A DNA stretch of 64,000 bases. It comes from Margaritispora aquatica (Eukaryota > Ascomycota > Leotiomycetes > Helotiales > Discinellaceae). Below the pieces are notes generated by a model. It ran no database searches. It saw nothing but the letters and a program-made list of their open reading frames with translations, and was not told the origin of the DNA. A program made the translations under genes and the position numbers. Location: positions 257,927-321,926 of the forward strand of contig VJWN01000025.1 in the NCBI GenBank assembly GCA_007644065.1. The letters are read 5' to 3'. Of the stretch, positions 12,436-23,217 are shown one piece after another; the first letter of the stretch is position 1; each line of letters starts with the position of its first letter.

Positions 12436-13714
12436 ATGGCATCTCTCAGCTCCATCCCACCCGAGCTCCTCCTCCAGATCATATCCCATCTTCCATCCTC
12501 AACTCACTTCTTACCACTCTCACAAACATCACGCAGTTTACGATCATTTTTCACCACACACGCCTCAACAATATGCAATACTCACATCACCACCTACCAC
12601 TCAGCAACATCCACCATCCTCCTCTCCACCAACCATTCCTCAGGCTGGCTCATTCCATCACACCCCTGCGTTCTAGCCGAAGAACGCCGCATGCTTCGTG
12701 ACAAGATCCTCCTCTCAGACTGTTCTTGCTTTCAATGTCGGACATTCCTACTTGCCTCACGAACAGCCTCAGGTTCTGGATCCAGTCTCACGCTCTCTGA
12801 GCTGAGTCTCTCACTTTCAGGAGGATGTTTCAACTGCATACCTCGTACACCAAGCACGTCAATCGAGTGTACAGCTCAACCATACATCAGCAATATCACA
12901 AAACTCACCACGCCTGGCCCGCAATACCTCGTCTTCCTGGAGAAGTACGGGACCGATATCCAAATCAGGCATGAGATGCGAGGAATGGCGTACGTCCATC
13001 CTGCAATGAGAGAGGTGCGCACTATCTCGCAAGAAGGGAAGGAGAAGTCGAGATTTGACTTCATGGTTGGGAATTACACTGTTCGTAGGTTTCTCGAAGA
13101 CATCGAGAAAGAGATGCACTCGCTTGATGAATACCTCACCAGTGAGGACCACGAGATGGCGAGAGGAAAGCATGAGAGCACAAGGAGGCGAGTGTGGGAA
13201 TCGATCAAGGAGAAATTGAGCTTGAAATTGAGCTGTTTGGGAAGGAAGAAAAAATACCACGCTCTTCCTGCTGAAAACGACGTTGATATTGACTTTGTCG
13301 CACCACCACGGACAGGAAGACCATTAATGTTTGGCGAGGTTGAGAGTGAGAAGCCTGTTTTGGAACCAGTAAGGGAAACGTGGGTGAATGGGCTGCTTTG
13401 GTATCATCCTACCGAGGAGTCGGAAACGGAATTTTCTGCCCCTGTTGCTGCTACAGCACCAGCGATAACTTTTAAAAAGGTGAGGTTCTCTCTCAGCTGA
13501 ACGTGAATGGGCTATTACTGATATTATACAGGACGTCAAAGCCAGTAGGAGAGCGTCTGATGTGAAAGCCAAGATACAAGAAAAGGGAGTGAAGGCGAGG
13601 AGGAAATTGGGTCGCGTCTGGGGACGAGTGCGGTGTGGTGGGGTTGGTATTATGGAAGCGAAAGAGGAGACGAGGAGGGAGGGAAGCGGAAAGTTTCAGT
13701 CGCTGGACGATTGA
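12436..13714 (+). CDS. F-box-like domain protein, function unknown
   Basis: Two exons, 12436-13479 and 13532-13714, give 408 aa; the intron has a GTGAGG donor and an ATTATACAG acceptor and keeps frame. The N-terminus, SIPPELLLQIISHLP followed by FLPLSQTSRSLRSFFT, matches the F-box fold, so the protein may recruit an unknown substrate to an SCF ubiquitin ligase. The middle has spaced cysteines (CSCFQC, CFNCIP) that might bind metal. The C-terminus is basic and helical (lysine/arginine-rich, KAKIQEKGVKARRK). I chose the ATG at 12436; the frame also opens upstream without an ATG. A TCACGTG core sits about 15 bases upstream. The substrate and pathway cannot be told. Confidence 0.72.
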
Positions 13715-14939
13715 GCTTGACTGGACTTCCTAAACCTGGCTTTGCTTGCAATTGCTACAAGTACAAGGGTAATGGGATGGTGTGTGTTGTATGTTTATTT
13801 TGGCGTCGGTGGCGATTGCTCTTGGTGTTGGTGTTGGTGTTGGCGTTGGTGTAGATGCGAGTGGGATTGTACAAGGTAGTTCGTGGTGTTGGGTGCTCGG
13901 TTGCCTGGTTGCATACTAAAGATGGATTTGTGTTGGAGGTTTAGAAAGCATTGGATTACATTGCATTGGATTGATACAGTATTGGAAAGCTTGAAATCGC
14001 TTGAAATAGCTGGACTGGGTCAGGTGTTGGCCTTGTTGGATTACGGTAGGGCGTGTTGGGTTGGGTTGGGTTGGATTGGGTTGGGGGTGTTGGATTCTGG
14101 GGTTGGGGGCACTGGAATTGTATAGGTACCTACTTGCTTCGTTTAGGTAGTTGGTAGTTGGTAAGATGACTTGCCTTGCCTTGCCTTGCCTGTCTCAGAT
14201 CCTCGGTGGCTGGCCTCAACTGCATACACACATACATGCATACATGTCCTCTCTGGGCTATTTCATTTGTTCAAGTTAAGAAATTCAATTGATCAATCAA
14301 TCAATCGGTGGGTGTGCTTTTGCGTTTGCTTTTGCTATTGCTATTGTTGTTGCTGTTGCTACAGCTATTTTCGCTCTCCACTTCGTTGTCTGCCTTATTT
14401 GCCCTTACCTTATACCAATACATACCTCATATCTACCTTCCTACCTTGCCTATCAGGCAGATTCCACGTGCGATGATCCTAGTCTTGAAAAGGTGAGGTG
14501 AGAGATGGTATAGTAGAGTACTTTACCTACCTACCTTACCTACTTAGCGGAAGTTGTGGGCGTGGGGTGGGGGTAAACTTCGGAACCGTGGGGGGGAAGG
14601 GGGCCCGAAGCGAAACGTAAACAAACCCCCTTTTACAGTTCGCAGAAGTAGAAAAAGAATCCAGGTTTTGATATTATAACGATGGAGTTCGATGAGTTGG
14701 ATGGATTGTGGGAGGATCTTTGATATGGTTTATTGGTTGGGTGGAGTATGAGGAAAGCGCGTTGGATGGGTTGAATTTTGGATTGTTTAAAAAAATCCAA
14801 AAAAAAAATTTGTTTGGAGCTATGCTCGAGCCGAAGCCCACCGACCAAGGCGGTTGTAGGTCCTATGTTAGTATTGAAGTGTGTAGATTGAGTACAAACT
14901 CGGAGGAGGGCCCCTTGCGATGAACGAACTCAAGCCACC
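13715..14939. other. Non-coding spacer with GT-rich tandem runs
   Basis: No supported gene. It contains GTTGGT units (about 13820-13850), GGTTG units (about 14055-14090), a CTTGC run (about 14170-14190) and TTGCTA/TTGTTG units (about 14325-14365). Short open frames across these runs encode only repetitive peptides. Confidence 0.55.
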
Positions 14940-15090
14940 CGTGTTGAACGGGTAACGAGCAAGTCAACTATCGCAGGACATTTAAGCGCCTCAACTCCGA
15001 GCTCGAACCTGTGACAAGTTAGCCGTTCTTTGGAACACGGGGGGTTGGGGGTTTGACAGACACCTTACCCGTTACGCCACCGAGGTGGTT
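14940..15090 (-). other. Degenerate tRNA-like element (possible SINE fossil)
   Basis: On the minus strand, reading from about 15085 down, GGTGGCGTAACGGGT resembles a tRNA A box and AGGTTCGAGCTC resembles a B box, with a G/C-rich insertion between. An acceptor-like pairing (CCTCGGT with GTTGAGG) can be drawn. The D and T stems do not close, so this is not a functional tRNA. A 9-base inverted pair (AACGGGTAA near 14948 and TTACCCGTT near 15065) flanks the core. It could be a decayed tRNA gene or the head of a tRNA-derived SINE. The call is tentative. Confidence 0.35.
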
Positions 15091-15631
15091 TGGCGGGCAA
15101 GTGAATGCTCGTTTTATTGTTGGGTTCTCTGGCGCTTGGGAGGTTTATAAACCTGCCGAAAGAGCCGGTCGCGGAATAGCGAGCTTCCTGCTGGACGCCT
15201 TGCCTAAGGTAGGCAGGCGGCGCACTTCGTCGGGTTGGGACTACGGTTGCTTGGAGGTGTGATGTGCTGTTGGAGTTTGGGATTGTGGTATTGTTCAGCA
15301 ACGGTCAAGTTCTCTTTCCGGTCAACAAACACTTCGTTGCGGATTCTGGATGTTGAGAACCAATATCAGGCTTCACGATCTTGGGATACTCCTTCCCTCT
15401 ATCTTGTGCTGGTATCAATCTTACCAGAGACTCATAGCCCATATATGCATGGTGACGTCTGCTGGGGAAGCCTTCGTCACCCGATACTTGATCTTGTTCT
15501 TGGTCTACATTGCGGTATCTACACTTGTCAAACTGAAGCTGTAATGTACAAGATACAGACGAAACTCAATTCTCACAGACTAGTTCTACACTACTCAAAC
15601 AGAACGCAACAGACCAACACCAACACCCCAC
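15091..15631. other. Spacer, no gene seen
   Basis: About 540 bases between the tRNA-like relic and the stop of the acidic-protein gene. Open frames are short and without recognisable features. It is probably the 3' flank of the minus-strand gene. Confidence 0.5.
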
Positions 15632-16541
15632 TCAACGAACGCGCACAGGAAGAAAATTGGTGCTGAGTCCGGAGATTCCACCAGCAACACCCACCAAGCC
15701 ATCACCACCGCCAAATCCACCCTCATCCTCATCCTCTTCACCCTCACCCATCTCCACATCCCCATCGTCCTCGTCATCATCATCTTCTTCCTCGTCGGCA
15801 TCTTCGTCTTCGTCTTCCTCGTCATCTTCCTCGTCGCTCTCGCTCTCGCTCTCGTCCCCGAGCTCACCCGCCGCAAACTCCGACACACCCCCGCCAAACA
15901 ATGCAAACTGAGCCATTGGCCCAGGAAGCCCGAGGCCCTCCAGCTCCGCAAATTCCTCTCCCAGCAACTCGCCCTCCTCTTCGGTGTCGAGGTGCGGGGC
16001 GCGCCCACGCTCCAGAGCTCGGAGGAAGCCCAGCTTGCGCCGGGTATGCTGGTGGGGACGCTGCCTCTTGTGGCCGCCGCCGCCGTCGCCGCCGTTGACT
16101 GCTGTTGCCATATTGTCAGTATTATTTTCCATCGCTGTCGGGCAGTTGCAAGCTCGAATGTGTGATTGAAAGATGTGGATTGAAATGGGTATGATAGGAC
16201 GGAATGGTATGGGATGGAATGTAAAGGGCACATGTAAAATAGTGCGTACCATTGGCACCCAGCGCAGGGTCCGCTGCCTCCTCCTCCTCCTCCTCCTCCG
16301 TCTCCTTCCCCTTCTTCTTCCTCAACTCGGCGCGCTTGGCGGCCGTGATTGGTAGTTGGCCATTGCCATTCTGCTCCTTGTCTCCCTTGCGCTGGATTTG
16401 AGTTAGCTAATGTGTATCTTTTGTGCGCTGACTGAGGCGCCGGAGGAGGCTCTGGCTGGAGAAGCCTTTTTCAGACTGGAAGAATGTATTTACCTTGCTG
16501 CCACTGCTCTTGGCGCGGTTTCTCTTCGGAGCGATGCCCAT
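15632..16541 (-). CDS. Acidic protein with lysine-rich N-terminus, unknown function
   Basis: Not a family I recognise. Exons 16541-16494, 16391-16250 and 16134-15632 close in frame to 230 aa. The N-terminus is basic (MGIAPKRNRAKSSGSK, then KRAELRKKKGK), followed by a glutamate run, a G/H-rich stretch with HKRQRPHQHTRRKLGFLR, and a long Asp/Glu domain (about residues 150-200). The end is Gly-rich. Charge segregation of this kind is common in nuclear chaperone-like or ribosome-biogenesis proteins, but that is only analogy. The acidic run is encoded by impure GA-rich codons, so it is not a simple DNA microsatellite. Intron 2 (115 bp) is less certain than intron 1. Confidence 0.6.
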
Positions 16542-17529
16542 TGCGAGTGCGAGTGTGAGTGTGAGTGTGAGTGTGTATTTGATTTTGGGAGATTGGTTTT
16601 GGTGTGGAGTTGTATCGTGATGTTGTGGAAGGTGCAAAACTGGCTGGACTAAAGACGAAATATTTTGCAGACGTTACCCGAATATCAACACTGTCCCAGA
16701 TCACATGAGGCTAAATTTTCCAGTCATTATGAATGTGCATTTCAAAGCTACACATTGAGATAATAATCACTGTAGAAAACATACACATTCTGAACCTCCC
16801 GAGCTGAGCCAAAGACATTGGGAAATTGATATCTGGATACTAGGATACGACCTGGTCAAAGCAAAGCAGAATTTGCTGTTCTCAGATACACATTTAGAAA
16901 GCAGCGCGAGCATCACACTAACCATCGTCTACTTGGACAATTTGGACACTTGCCATGTCCAAAGAGACATTTCCATCCCAACATAAAACACTTCAACACT
17001 ACTCAACTTCAAGGACAGAACATAAGCTAAAAGTACTCAAAAGACACTAAGCAAGTATTAAAGTTAGTAGCTATGTTTATAAGCTCACTTGAGTCTGTTG
17101 CTAGCTGAGTTTATTTCTTGGAGGAGAAATGTTCTAAGAGATGTTGTCAAGTTGAGGGTTTGGAGCTAAACCATTTCGGGTGACGCCACTTGGCTCTATC
17201 ATTGTATTGCTTGAGTTTCTTCCCCAGGTTTATAAAGTAGATCAAAATCTTTCGTCTCTTTAAAATCTATTTTCATCAAATAAACCGGCTGCGCAACTCA
17301 AATGTCATACACTCAGGTCGAGGAAGTTAAGAGATGTATACGCTTGCGAAGTCAATTTTTGACTGTCAAGTTGATCAAGGCGATCATCGTTGGGCGGGGT
17401 AGAAGGTAGATAGCAGTGTATATTTCATTTCCTGCCCCCGATAATTCTCAAGCTGACAGATTATAGTGAAGGAATGTATTGATATGTCACCTAGGTTCAA
17501 GTTGAAAATTCGTGTGATTGAATGCCAAG
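16542..17529. other. Spacer with shared upstream regions
   Basis: Upstream of both the acidic-protein gene (-) and the hydrolase remnant (+). A GTGAGT/GCGAGT run lies at about 16541-16572, immediately upstream of the minus-strand start. Otherwise it is A+T-rich with no open frame of note. Confidence 0.5.
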
Positions 17530-18108
17530 ATGACCTTGCCACTAGCGAAAATCAACCAAACTTATGTCGATGTCTTCGCATTGGATGGCGGTTCTATCAC
17601 CCTTCCAGACTACTGTTTCGTCCACACAGCCAACAAAGACGACAAGAGAACTGTCTCCTCCTTGGCCTTTCTCATCGAGCATCCCGTTTATCGTAGCACC
17701 GCTTATTCTGGATATGTTGAAGTCAAGTCAATCAAATTGATGTTCGAACTTGGGCTGCGGTCTGGTATAGAGCAATACATGACAAGTCAGCAATCGCATC
17801 TCAAGAACAGTAGAATCCCACTTCATCTTGGACCTTCCATCTCCGAGAGGCTCGCAAGTGAAGGCATTTCTGCAGACGATGCGGCACATGATGTGCGTCT
17901 TATCGCTGGTGAGAAGGAGATTGGAACGTTGGAGAATGAGCACGGTAATATGCTTTGCATTCATGTTGACCGGCAGGAAGCAGGGACAACGATACGGAAG
18001 ATTCGGAAGCTAATGCGTGTAATTCAAAAGAGTGGGCAGCTGATTCTTGTGTATGATGAGGTGTGGCTGGAAAGGAATAGGTATAGGATGTTTGCTCGTC
18101 CGTTGTGA
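17530..18108 (+). pseudogene. Metallo-beta-lactamase-fold hydrolase lacking its active site
   Basis: A single open frame of 192 aa. Residues 1-115 match the start of fungal MBL-fold hydrolases related to AHL lactonases: INQTYVDVFALDGGSITLP, PSLAFLIEHP-like SSLAFLIEHP, LMFELGLRSGIEQYM, then HLGPSISERLASEGISADD. The next residues jump to what is normally the C-terminal part, AHDVRLIAGEKEIGTLENEHG and a final IRKLMRVIQKSGQLILVYDE. The intervening segment, which should hold the HxHxDH zinc motif and a later His ligand, is absent although the frame stays open. Only the late Asp ligand (AHD) remains. I infer an in-frame internal deletion and loss of catalysis. A GTGAGT donor overlaps the stop (CCGTTGTGAGT), so a further exon is possible. 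The start is the ATG before TLPLAK. Confidence 0.65.
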
Positions 18109-19142
18109 GTACCCCTTGTGGACAGAAGTTTTAGGTCTACTTAAAGTAGGAGTATCACTGAACTAGAACTTCTGAGATTTAAACGATACGCACTACAACT
18201 TTGCATGTCTTTATTTTTGTGTGGTGGAAAAGCTTGCTGGCTGCGCAGGAGGCCTTTGATGTCTAACTCGAATCGTTGTTAGATATTCAACTCCCTGCTT
18301 GCCTTTGCATCAGCTAAAACGAAACCATCCTTGTTAAAGTTTAACTATCTCGCAATGATCAATTATTTCCTCAAACCACTCCGAATCTTACAAATGTCTA
18401 CCGCTCGTCCGCTACTGCGTTTCTAGAGACATTCAACGGGGGAACAAAGATCAAATTTTCTAGATGCGCGGCAATCAAGACAGGCATGTCGTGAAGCTGC
18501 GAAATTTCGCCTCCATAAATTTGAAACCCCCTTCACTTGAATCCCATACAAGCACTTAGGACTCTATGTCTATCAGCCATACCGAAATGCGGTATAACAT
18601 CATTGAGTACCCAGGATATTCTCAATTAATGGACTAGATTTGCGAGATAATTAGTTCGGCAACAAGTACCTGAAAGTGCAAGTGTCGTGTCTTCAAATGT
18701 GCTGACCACAGGAAGTACTGGGTATTTGGGAGAATCGAATATTCTTCGGAGGTAGAGATTATTAGAAGCGTGTAAATGCGAGCTATGGGACTAGGAATGA
18801 CAGCTGCTTTGTTGGTGGTGCTGCGGGGCAGAAACATGAACCTGTAAGATAGATCTTTAAATACTTGATTGACTTTGAAGGACATGGAAAATGCCGGACA
18901 GGGCAATATCTTTGACCAGTTGATCTCGCCCTCAAGTTACAAAAAGGAGGAAGCGTTATGAAATCAAAATAATTTTGTCTTTCTATCAATTTCGGGGTCT
19001 CTAAAGCTGTATTTTATACCAGTTGAAAAGGGTACTATCCAAGTGAACTTCCAAACCTCTCCAAGATCTTAATAACTCATCCCAAGCTCTCCTATTAGTC
19101 TTCCTAAGCCTACCGCAGCCCATGCTCGCGTAAACCACCCGA
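18109..19142. other. A+T-rich spacer, no gene seen
   Basis: About 1 kb with only short open frames lacking any recognisable motif or splice continuity. Confidence 0.5.
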
Positions 19143-19775
19143 CTAAAACAGCGGAACAAACCCAACGCCCTGTCGTCCAGATGTCCACCTCATCATCAAA
19201 CCGCTTATGCTCTTCATATACCCACCAACATTGTCAGATATCAACAATACAACAGGCTTCTTGGTGTAATCGGTTAGCACGCCGTCTTCTTCATTCCCGT
19301 TCTCAGAACAGGACCGTTGACGGAGATTGAGGTTCGATCCCTTGAGAGGCCATCGCTTGTCAGAACCAATGGTCCATACCCAGCGGTTGTGAGAAGCTAT
19401 TTTTGCTGATTTAGAATGTGTTTCTTTTTCTTCGTTGTGTCTCCGCTTTATTCGAAGCTTGTACTGGTTGGGGTTTTGTTCCACGCTCGAACAAATAGGA
19501 GCAGGCGCACTTTCTAGATTCGGGTAGCACTGTTTTTTGTCTTTGGAGATGAAAACTTGAATCAATTCCACAGGGTTTCCTAGTTGCAACTTCTCTGTAC
19601 TTCTGGAGATGTTGAATTCTGTCATTTTACATGATATCGCTAGTTCTAAATTGTGTTTTGTGAGGCAGTGAACTGAGAGATAAATATTCTTTGCACCAAA
19701 CACACCCGCTGTCTCAAACTCTGGAACTTCGAAGTAGCAGATTACTGTTAAAAAGGCCCCATCTTCTTGACTCAT
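19143..19775 (-). CDS. Hypothetical protein (210 aa), uncertain
   Basis: A single open frame with ATG at 19775; I do not recognise it. The N-terminal part is mixed hydrophobic (FLTVICYFEVPEFETAGVFG) and the middle is basic (LRIKRRHNEEKETHSKSAK). No signal peptide, membrane span or known motif is visible. The 3' third overlaps, on the opposite strand, a well-folding tRNA-like sequence at 19255-19352. The frame may therefore be fortuitous, or a real gene may contain an antisense tRNA-derived insertion. Low confidence as a gene. Confidence 0.35.
   Translation of the reverse strand: MSQEDGAFLTVICYFEVPEFETAGVFGAKNIYLSVHCLTKHNLELAISCKMTEFNISRSTEKLQLGNPVELIQVFISKDKKQCYPNLESAPAPICSSVEQNPNQYKLRIKRRHNEEKETHSKSAKIASHNRWVWTIGSDKRWPLKGSNLNLRQRSCSENGNEEDGVLTDYTKKPVVLLISDNVGGYMKSISGLMMRWTSGRQGVGFVPLF
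19255..19352 (+). tRNA. tRNA-like locus with intron-like insert, anticodon unclear (CTT by position)
   Basis: All four stems of a cloverleaf can be paired: acceptor GGCTTCT/AGAGGCC with A73 (19255-19261, 19345-19351), D stem GTGT/GCAC with loop AATCGGTTA, anticodon stem CCGTC/GACGG (19282-19286, 19319-19323), and T arm TGAGG-TTCGATC-CCTTG. The B box GGTTCGATCCC is perfect and CAA-rich DNA lies upstream. The anticodon loop is expanded to 32 nt, consistent with an intron of about 25 nt after position 37. Position counting gives anticodon CTT (Lys), but C at position 37 and an A discriminator are unusual, so isotype assignment is weak. No T4 run follows closely; the first is about 55 bases downstream. 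It could be a functional gene, a pseudogene or a tRNA-derived repeat. Confidence 0.5.
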
Positions 19776-20865
19776 TGTATCACCTCCCGCATTCACTAGA
19801 AGTACTTCGCTAATGCTTGTATAGCAAGACCTTTCGTGAACATGGTGATGTATTCCTAAACTTCATGTACCCTTTTGAAACCTAGTGTCACAGCTTTGAG
19901 ACTATGGACTATCCCTCCTCCGAAATAGTTATACTATAGAGTTATTCACGAGATCTCTAGTCATTGAAAATGGAAAGTAAAGCATAATAAGTCCTTGGTA
20001 GCTTGCACATTGCCAAGCTTTTGTAATCTTATTCTCGCAGACAATGCATCTTTGTTCGGCAGCCAAGACATTTCATACAGTCTATGGCAATTCGTTTACC
20101 GTATAGGAGACTTAATTTGTGCATGCACTGATTTCATTTGCGTGAATTTTTGTCAAGAGCAGGTTTTATCTCAAAATCTCAGCCCTTGTGGGGTCCAGCT
20201 ACCAACTGTTTCCATGAACCGCGTATGCTAGGCTACCGTAAGCGAGATATGAGAAATCAATGCACCATTAAGTTTTTTGTCTTGATTGACGGCCAGAAGC
20301 ATGGCATACTCAAGGACAAGTTCTTTATCAGATACCAAGACAAGCATGTGTTGCAACTGGCAGGTGTGATAACAGACATGCTAGACATAAGGCTGGGCTG
20401 AATATCAATTTACCATTTGGCTTGGTTCTGGCATCGTGAATAAATTTTCGGTTGTCTCGAAAATAACCCATCGAAAATGTTTGCCACTTCACCAGATAAT
20501 CATGAGACTTATCAAATGTTGGAGACAAACATCAGAACACGGCGGTGTTTTTGAGAAAACTGATCGTTTATCTGAGAGGTGGTAGCGCTGTGAGCTGAGT
20601 GGTTGCAAATGTGGATATTCACTTCAATCAAACGACTTGACTGTCAGTTCTCTTACTCCGTTCATCTGTCCCAGCAAGATTTACAATGTAACCTATTCCC
20701 ACAGCATATTTATTAGTTATGCAGGACACACGTGCCAAATTCAAGTTCGCCTCCATTAAATAGCAACCCCTAAACAAACCTCAACTTTACAACCAACCCA
20801 AGACCAAATTAACCAATTCCTTTCCCCTTCCACCTGAGCCCTTTTGGTTCCTCACCGCAAACATT
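19776..20865. other. A+T-rich spacer, no gene seen
   Basis: About 1.1 kb. Frames at 19995-20401 are short, lack splice-linked partners and show no motif. No tandem repeats of note. Confidence 0.5.
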
Positions 20866-21570
20866 TTAGTCCAGTTCACGATGATGCCTCACAATCTTAT
20901 CATCAATCTTGCTGCTACTAGCCCCTGCTGCCACAATCTGGTTCCCCTTACCACTAGCCCCCTTACTCTGGACGGCAACGTCCTTCTTCTTCCCAGAACT
21001 CTGAATCCCAAACCCAGCCCCAACAACTACCCTCAACTCAGACAAGCTCATGTTCTCCTTCTCAAACACTCCTCCCTTCCTCCAAAGACCGAGACCTACT
21101 CGATAAATACTCTCTAACCACCTTTCAATATCCATAACTAATTCATCTCCCTGATACTCTGCCACCTTCTCCATCTCCTCTTCTGTCCAGAGCGTCGGCT
21201 TAATGACCTTGTTGCACCATATTGTCTTATCTGGTTCTGGTTGGAGAGTTCGCACAATATTCTCGGTTGATGCGGGAGGATGGAGAGGCCAGGTGCGTGC
21301 GTGGACTTTGTTTTGAGATAGATGTAAAGGCTGGATGGAGGATTTTGGCTGAGAATTCAGTTGTGTCTGGGTGTGACTTTGAGACTGAGTTTCAGTCTGG
21401 CGTCTGGGCTCCGGTGGGAGAGAAAATCGCACTCGAGGTTTAGGCTGGGTTTTGGTTTGTTCATTGGGGGCGGATGGAGATGAAGCAGCTTCGGTTGAAG
21501 AGCCACGACAAGGGTTGAGAGCTAGTGTGGCAAGTTTGCCTCGATAACCACCGGGAGTATTAGACTGCAT
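20866..21570 (-). CDS. Hypothetical low-complexity protein (234 aa)
   Basis: A single uninterrupted frame from ATG at 21570. I do not recognise the family. Residues 1-110 are Gln/Ser/Thr/Pro-rich (repeated QTQ, SQS, QPK) and probably disordered, with KPRVRFSLPPEPRR. A more ordered segment follows: TLWTEEEMEKVAEYQGDELVMDIERWLESIYRVG by position about 130-165, containing tryptophans and a helical acidic pattern. The tail is Lys/Gly/Ser-rich. No signal peptide or membrane span is seen. Upstream DNA is shared with the divergent MYND-finger gene. Confidence 0.55.
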   Translation of the reverse strand: MQSNTPGGYRGKLATLALNPCRGSSTEAASSPSAPNEQTKTQPKPRVRFSLPPEPRRQTETQSQSHTQTQLNSQPKSSIQPLHLSQNKVHARTWPLHPPASTENIVRTLQPEPDKTIWCNKVIKPTLWTEEEMEKVAEYQGDELVMDIERWLESIYRVGLGLWRKGGVFEKENMSLSELRVVVGAGFGIQSSGKKKDVAVQSKGASGKGNQIVAAGASSSKIDDKIVRHHRELD

Positions 21571-22168
21571 TCCAGAAATATTTCCTGCACTGCTGCGGCT
21601 GGTAAATGGGAAGTTTTCAATGTCAATAACGCTTTATAACAAGGAGCAGGTAACCTGAAAAGAAGAAGTGGAGAGGAGTGCGATTCATGGCTGATTTAAG
21701 ATTCACATACAGAAATTATGTGAATGACTACTCTAAACACCAATACCCTGCATTGGGTATTATTGGCTCTTGCGAATCAAATTGAAGACTTGATGTGACT
21801 GAGTTATACTCGCCTGAGATCCGAGTGGGCATGTTGCTCTGACGCACTCGTTATTCGTGGTTAACACATCACATCAGTTCATCTATCAAATTGACAGGGT
21901 CTTTGCATTAACCTTAAATATTCCCCTAAGTCTTAACTACTGCGTGCAAGAACAATAGCAATTCCGCTTTGATTAGAATGGTCACATGACTCGACTCCCC
22001 TATCCACAAGCGAGAAGACAAGGAACAAGACCCCGCGTTTCAGACATGTGTTCTCGCTCGTTCATGAAAACTCATTGACGACAGCACAAAAACTACATAA
22101 CTTAACGATTCATCTATTTTCAAAACTCCCAGCTATTTCTGAATCGCAACGACCTAAGAGTTGCAACA
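21571..22168. other. Shared upstream region of two divergent genes
   Basis: About 600 bases between the starts of the hypothetical gene (-) and the MYND-finger gene (+). No clear regulatory motif was identified. Confidence 0.45.
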
Positions 22169-23217
22169 ATGTCGCCAATACCAGATCTCTCAGACACATC
22201 GATATTCCTCGATTTTGCAACATGTCCCATCGAGTAAGCGCTCTCAATCTCATTCCTTCTCTCATACACTCTCACCCAACCCCATCCAACTCACCAAAGA
22301 CAACCAACTAACCACCGCCCCAGAAATGAACCAACGCCTTACCCATCTCCCACAACCTCAGCACCCACAGCCCCACCAAACACGTACCTCATCGCAACCT
22401 TCAAAGAGAACATGACGCTTTCGACCTCGCCAACCTTCATCCTCACGGACCGGAACAACACCTCGTTCGCGCTGACCATCCGCCTGCCCCGAGACGCCGT
22501 CGATGAAAAGGCGTACATGGGCGGCTTTGACGCCTCGCGGTTCAAGAAGGGCGTTTGCGTCGTTGTGAGGAACCCCGTTCGGAGGGGCGTGAAGGAGGGA
22601 AAGGCGGGGTATGTGGGTGTAGGCGTTGATGGGGTTTATGTTCGTCTCAATCTCGTTTCCTTGGATCTCCCTCTTTTTTTTCATTCTTCGTTTTGTACAC
22701 CTTCTTTTTGTTCCATCTTCTTTCCTGTATATGCATTGCCTAGGATCGTAGATAGTAGGATGGGGAAGGGTGTTTAAATGGGGTTAACACGCGAAGCGAT
22801 ATCAAAGGCTAACGATATCAAGACAATACCAACAGCACTAGACAAACTCCTCCTGGTCTCACAATACGACCAAGCCCTTCTCGTGCAAAACACCAGCACC
22901 GAGATCTGTGGCGCCTGCGGTAAGAGCGCGAGCCCCGAGCATGTGCTGGTACGGTGTAAAGGATGTCACGGGGTATGGTATTGCGACAAAGTAAGCCTTG
23001 GTCTCTGTTCACTTCCTTCTTTCTCCACTTCTTGCATATAGACTTGACTATTAGATGGAAGATGTCATTTCTCTTCGATATAGTGTCTGAAAAGTATGGG
23101 CGAGGTCTAGGTGTGGCGCTGACTGGATCATAGACATGTCAAACCAAAGGCTGGACCCAGAATGGGCATAAGAGCGAGTGTAAGATTCTCAAAGCAGCAG
23201 GGGAGATCTGGTCTTGA
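22169..23217 (+). CDS. MYND-type zinc finger protein
   Basis: Small protein with a C-terminal MYND finger, a zinc module that usually mediates protein-protein contacts. Exon 1 is 22169-22233 (MSPIPDLSDTSIFLDFATCP) and exon 2 starts at 22324. The third coding segment ends at 22990 and exon 4 is 23134-23217. The finger is CGACGKSASPEHVLVRCKGC, then WYCDK joined across the 143-bp intron to TCQTKGWTQNGHKSEC, giving the C-x2-C, C-x2-C, C-x3-C, H-x3-C pattern. The junction after exon 2 is unresolved: a strong GTATGT donor at 22609 does not keep frame, while weaker donors at 22613 or 22619 do with the acceptor at 22822, which follows a CTAACG branch site. A stop at 22775-22777 must be spliced out. 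The middle domain (FALTIRLPRDAVDEKAYMGG) is unknown to me. Confidence 0.72.

Noticed and set aside
15657..15911. Poly-Ser/Pro open frame on the plus strand
   Set aside because: It is the complement of the Asp/Glu-coding run of the acidic-protein gene; TC-rich codons give serine by default.
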